Shown here in pieces: positions 61,951-64,000 of a stretch of 64,000 nucleotides of DNA. The stretch is taken from the NCBI RefSeq assembly GCF_049568105.1, contig NZ_CP145335.1, forward strand, positions 1,612,001 through 1,676,000, read 5' to 3'. Each line of letters begins with the position of its first letter. Positions within the stretch are counted from its first letter, which is position 1. Made by a program: the position numbers and the translations under genes. The DNA comes from Salinisphaera sp049568105. Lineage in GTDB: Bacteria > Pseudomonadota > Gammaproteobacteria > Nevskiales > Salinisphaeraceae. A model generated the notes under the pieces. That model searched no databases. It was not told the DNA's origin and saw only the letters and a program-made list of their open reading frames with translations.

Positions 61951-62037
61951 TGAAGTCCCTGCCGGTCTTGGGTGGGGCGCTGTCGACATACCGTCGGGAC
62001 AGCGCTCGACGAGGCGACCAGTACAAGCCGGCATTCA

Positions 62038-62054
62038 TATATGTTCAACATATA
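62038..62054. promoter_or_regulatory. Perfect palindrome, candidate operator
   Basis: TATATGTTCAACATATA: 8-bp arms around a single central C, followed by a second small dyad ATACTTTTGTAT (62052-62063). It lies in an AT-rich block just upstream of the sugar symporter start. LacI/GntR-type operators of about 16-18 bp often look like this; no regulator gene is adjacent. Confidence 0.5.
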
Positions 62055-62063
62055 CTTTTGTAT

Positions 62064-62494
62064 GAAGAATAAATACAGCTGTAAGGCCGTTATGCGTGAG
62101 GCGTTGAATAACACCTTGATGACAGTCCGTTTTCGATACAGGCGCCCGGGAAACCACCGACAACGAACCACGCGGCACGCAATGGCGGGGCTCGCCGAAT
62201 GCTGGAAACGAGCGGCATGCTCGCGATAACCGGGCGGTTTGGGCTCGGGAGCAGCGGTTGTTGACGGTTGTCAATGCACAACTGGCCCGGCGCGAGGAAC
62301 ATCGAGTCGGCTTCAGTATTTCGCGTCTTTCCCACACGCATGGCTGGCGGCGGCCCGGCCGGCAGCTATCGAAGATGAAGCCCGGGCGTGGCGCCGATCA
62401 GCCGGGCCGTGTCGGGATCGATGGTCGACCGGCAGTCGCAATCAACGCTGACCCACACGATGCAAATAGATCCGTCGGCCCGGAGGTTTGTGCC
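62064..62494. other. Intergenic between divergent genes
   Basis: About 430 bp. The frame of the methyltransferase is open through most of it but the content is not protein-like, so the later ATG was preferred. No other gene recognised. Confidence 0.4.
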
Positions 62495-63619
62495 ATGTCG
62501 ACATCACAGGGTGTACCGCCGGGCTCCGGTAACGACAGCGTGGCCTTCGCAGAGCGCTTGCTCACTGTTTTGAACGATGGCGCGCTCTGTTTGATGATAT
62601 CGATTGGTCATCGCACCGGCTTGTTCGACATCATGCACGGCATGCCGGCGAGTACGTCGGTCGAAATCGCGGCCCGGGCCGGTCTTAACGAGCGCTATGT
62701 GCGGGAATGGCTGGGTGCGATGACGACGGCTGGCGTCGTCCGTATCGATGTAAAGGCTGAGCGTTTTACGCTGCCGGACGACCATGCCGGAGTACTGACC
62801 CGCGCGGCCGGGGCCGACAATGTTGCGGTGTTCGCCCAGTACATCGGCCTTCTCGGCCAGGCCGAAGACGGGATTGTGGATTGTTTCTATCGAGGAGGCG
62901 GTCTGTCCTATGCCTGCTATCCACGCTTTCATGAAGTCATGGCCGAAGACAGCGGCCAGTCGGTACTTTCGGTACTGGAAAGCGATGTCGTGCCGTTGGT
63001 GCCAGGCCTGCAAGAGCATTTGCAGCAGGGGTGTCACATGCTCGACGTGGGCTGCGGACGCGGTCTGATTCTGCTGTATCTGGCTGGGCGCTATCCGGCC
63101 AGTCGCTTTACCGGGCTCGATTTGTCGTCTGAGGCCATCGCCTATGCTCGCGCCGAGGCCGAGCGCCGTCGGCTGACAAACATCAGCTTCGAGGTCGCCG
63201 ATCTATCGGATTTCGATGTTACGGCCCCGGCCGAGGCTTTCGATCTCGTGACCACTTTTGACGCCGTCCACGATCAGGCTCAGCCATTGAACGTGCTGAA
63301 AGGGATCCATCGCGCGCTCAAGCCCGATGGCGTCTATCTCATGCAAGACATCAGCGGTACGAGCGATCTGCATCGCGATATCGGCCATCCCATCGGAACG
63401 TTTCTGTATACCGTGTCCTGCATGCACTGTATGAGTGTGTCGTTGGCCCAAGGCGGCGAAGGGCTGGGCGCCATGTGGGGACAAGCCAGGACCCGCGACT
63501 ATCTGCAGCGGGCCGGCTTCGCTTCCATCGTCACCCACAGGCTCGCGCACGATATCCAGAACAACTGGTATGTCGTGCGCAAGGTTTCCGAAACGGCCGC
63601 GGAAACCGTTTCAACCTGA
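62495..63619 (+). CDS. Class I SAM-dependent methyltransferase with N-terminal winged helix
   Basis: A 374-residue protein. N-terminal ~90 residues form a winged-helix (regulator-like) domain (GLFDIMHGMPASTSVEIAAR, GLNERYVREWLGAMTTAGVV); the Rossmann methyltransferase core has motif I in MLDVGCGRGLILLYLAGRYP, then GLDLSSEAIAYARAEAERR and VTTFDAVHDQAQP. This architecture is typical of mycobacterial Rv-type and plant O-methyltransferase-like proteins that methylate small molecules. Start at 62495 follows CGGAGGTTTGTGCC. Confidence 0.88.
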   Translation: MSTSQGVPPGSGNDSVAFAERLLTVLNDGALCLMISIGHRTGLFDIMHGMPASTSVEIAARAGLNERYVREWLGAMTTAGVVRIDVKAERFTLPDDHAGVLTRAAGADNVAVFAQYIGLLGQAEDGIVDCFYRGGGLSYACYPRFHEVMAEDSGQSVLSVLESDVVPLVPGLQEHLQQGCHMLDVGCGRGLILLYLAGRYPASRFTGLDLSSEAIAYARAEAERRRLTNISFEVADLSDFDVTAPAEAFDLVTTFDAVHDQAQPLNVLKGIHRALKPDGVYLMQDISGTSDLHRDIGHPIGTFLYTVSCMHCMSVSLAQGGEGLGAMWGQARTRDYLQRAGFASIVTHRLAHDIQNNWYVVRKVSETAAETVST

Positions 63620-63639
63620 GCGGGCATCGAAGACCCAGT

Positions 63640-63996
63640 TCAGGGCCGGATGGCGGGTTCGTTTGCATAGTACTCGCGCTCGGTGATTTCGCCGCGAACA
63701 AACGCGATCAGCCGGGCATCGGCCTCGGCGTCCTGGGCGATCGCGGTCTTACGATGGCGCATGACCACTCGGGCGCGCATGTGATTGAGAAAGCCGCCGA
63801 CCAGGAACATGACGCTGCCGATCAGAAATTGCCAGGCCAGAAAATTGAACAGTTTTTCTTCGGCGCTGCTGCTGTCGAGATGCCACAGATAAGGGATGGA
63901 TGCGACCAGGAACAGCCCCGAGCCGGCGATGAAGTTCAGGGCAATCAGGTTCATCAACTGCAGGCTGACGATCGATGAGGCCCGAATGATCATCAA
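63640..63996 (-). CDS. YrhK-domain membrane protein, probably 5' truncated by window edge
   Basis: At least 118 residues with two hydrophobic segments characteristic of the YrhK domain: LNFIAGSGLFLVASIPYLW and FLAWQFLIGSVMFLVGGFLN. TTG at 63996 and ATG at 63993 are the only starts in view, but the frame is open to the edge and YrhK proteins often carry two such domains, so the N-terminus probably lies outside. Function unknown. Convergent with the methyltransferase. Confidence 0.75.
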   Translation of the reverse strand: MMIIRASSIVSLQLMNLIALNFIAGSGLFLVASIPYLWHLDSSSAEEKLFNFLAWQFLIGSVMFLVGGFLNHMRARVVMRHRKTAIAQDAEADARLIAFVRGEITEREYYANEPAIRP

Positions 63997-64000
63997 TACA

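Noticed and set aside
1..64000. tRNA, rRNA, riboswitch and CRISPR search by eye
   Set aside because: No T-loop GGTTCGAATCC-type sequence, rRNA core motifs, known riboswitch consensus or regularly spaced direct repeats were seen.

Overview
The window looks like a chromosomal segment of a high-GC, free-living, probably marine or halophilic gammaproteobacterium. The closest fit I can suggest is a Salinisphaera-like genus, but that is inference from gene content and codon use, not from a marker gene. Supporting signs are a BCCT osmolyte transporter, two large arylsulfatases with an anaerobic sulfatase maturase, a TAXI/TRAP-type binding protein, many LysR/AraC/TetR-controlled oxidoreductase pairs and consistently GC-rich third codon positions. 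I saw no rRNA, tRNA or CRISPR array.

Region 1 (1-12.4 kb) is a patchwork. The 5' end of an IS3-family element runs off the left edge. After it come small regulator-plus-enzyme units: aldo/keto reductase-MFS exporter with a divergent LysR, SDR with a divergent AraC, and an MhqO-like dioxygenase plus MhqD-like hydrolase with a divergent LysR. Between them lie broken genes (DUF1428, DJ-1/PfpI, RibD-C/DHFR-like, an IS3 transposase tail). The breaks lie at or near copies of a REP-like hairpin sequence built on GTGGTCTGTCCCC.

Region 2 (12.4-20.1 kb) holds an NYN nuclease-like gene, a secreted glycine-rich protein, a quinone-oxidoreductase/TetR pair, an AT-richer orphan, a decayed bestrophin copy, and a coupled SBP56 (methanethiol oxidase-type) plus membrane-protein operon, followed by a GFA protein. 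Region 3 (20.8-28.1 kb) is a sulfatase locus: a sulfatase-maturase operon diverging from a second sulfatase, with the degraded remains of a second maturase behind it. Region 4 (28.1-38.3 kb) is rich in membrane and envelope functions: DUF1622, DUF202, an intact bestrophin, a LOG-family protein, a lipoprotein, an exported Ntn amidohydrolase, a MscS channel and a BCCT transporter with a clear terminator.

Region 5 (39-50 kb) has an aldo/keto reductase with a mannose-6-phosphate isomerase-like gene, a tiny DUF2256 protein whose expected AUG is AUC, two unrelated L,D-transpeptidases, an APC permease with a small membrane partner, a PQQ-type sugar dehydrogenase and a VanZ-like protein. Region 6 (50.7-64 kb) has DUF3144, DUF72, a coupled dehydrogenase/epimerase pair, DUF2252, DUF1244, a GAF-GGDEF cyclase, an AtoE-like fatty-acid transporter, a sugar:H+ symporter with a palindromic operator candidate upstream, an SAM methyltransferase and an edge-cut YrhK protein.

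Five copies of a ~265-290 bp non-coding element with ~20 bp terminal inverted repeats (TAGGGCGTGTTG...) are scattered from 14 to 57 kb. Two of them supply the stop codon of the adjacent gene. This MITE-like family, the REP family and the remnant paralogues are the main unexplained structure of the window. I did not find a convincing new defence or biosynthetic system.
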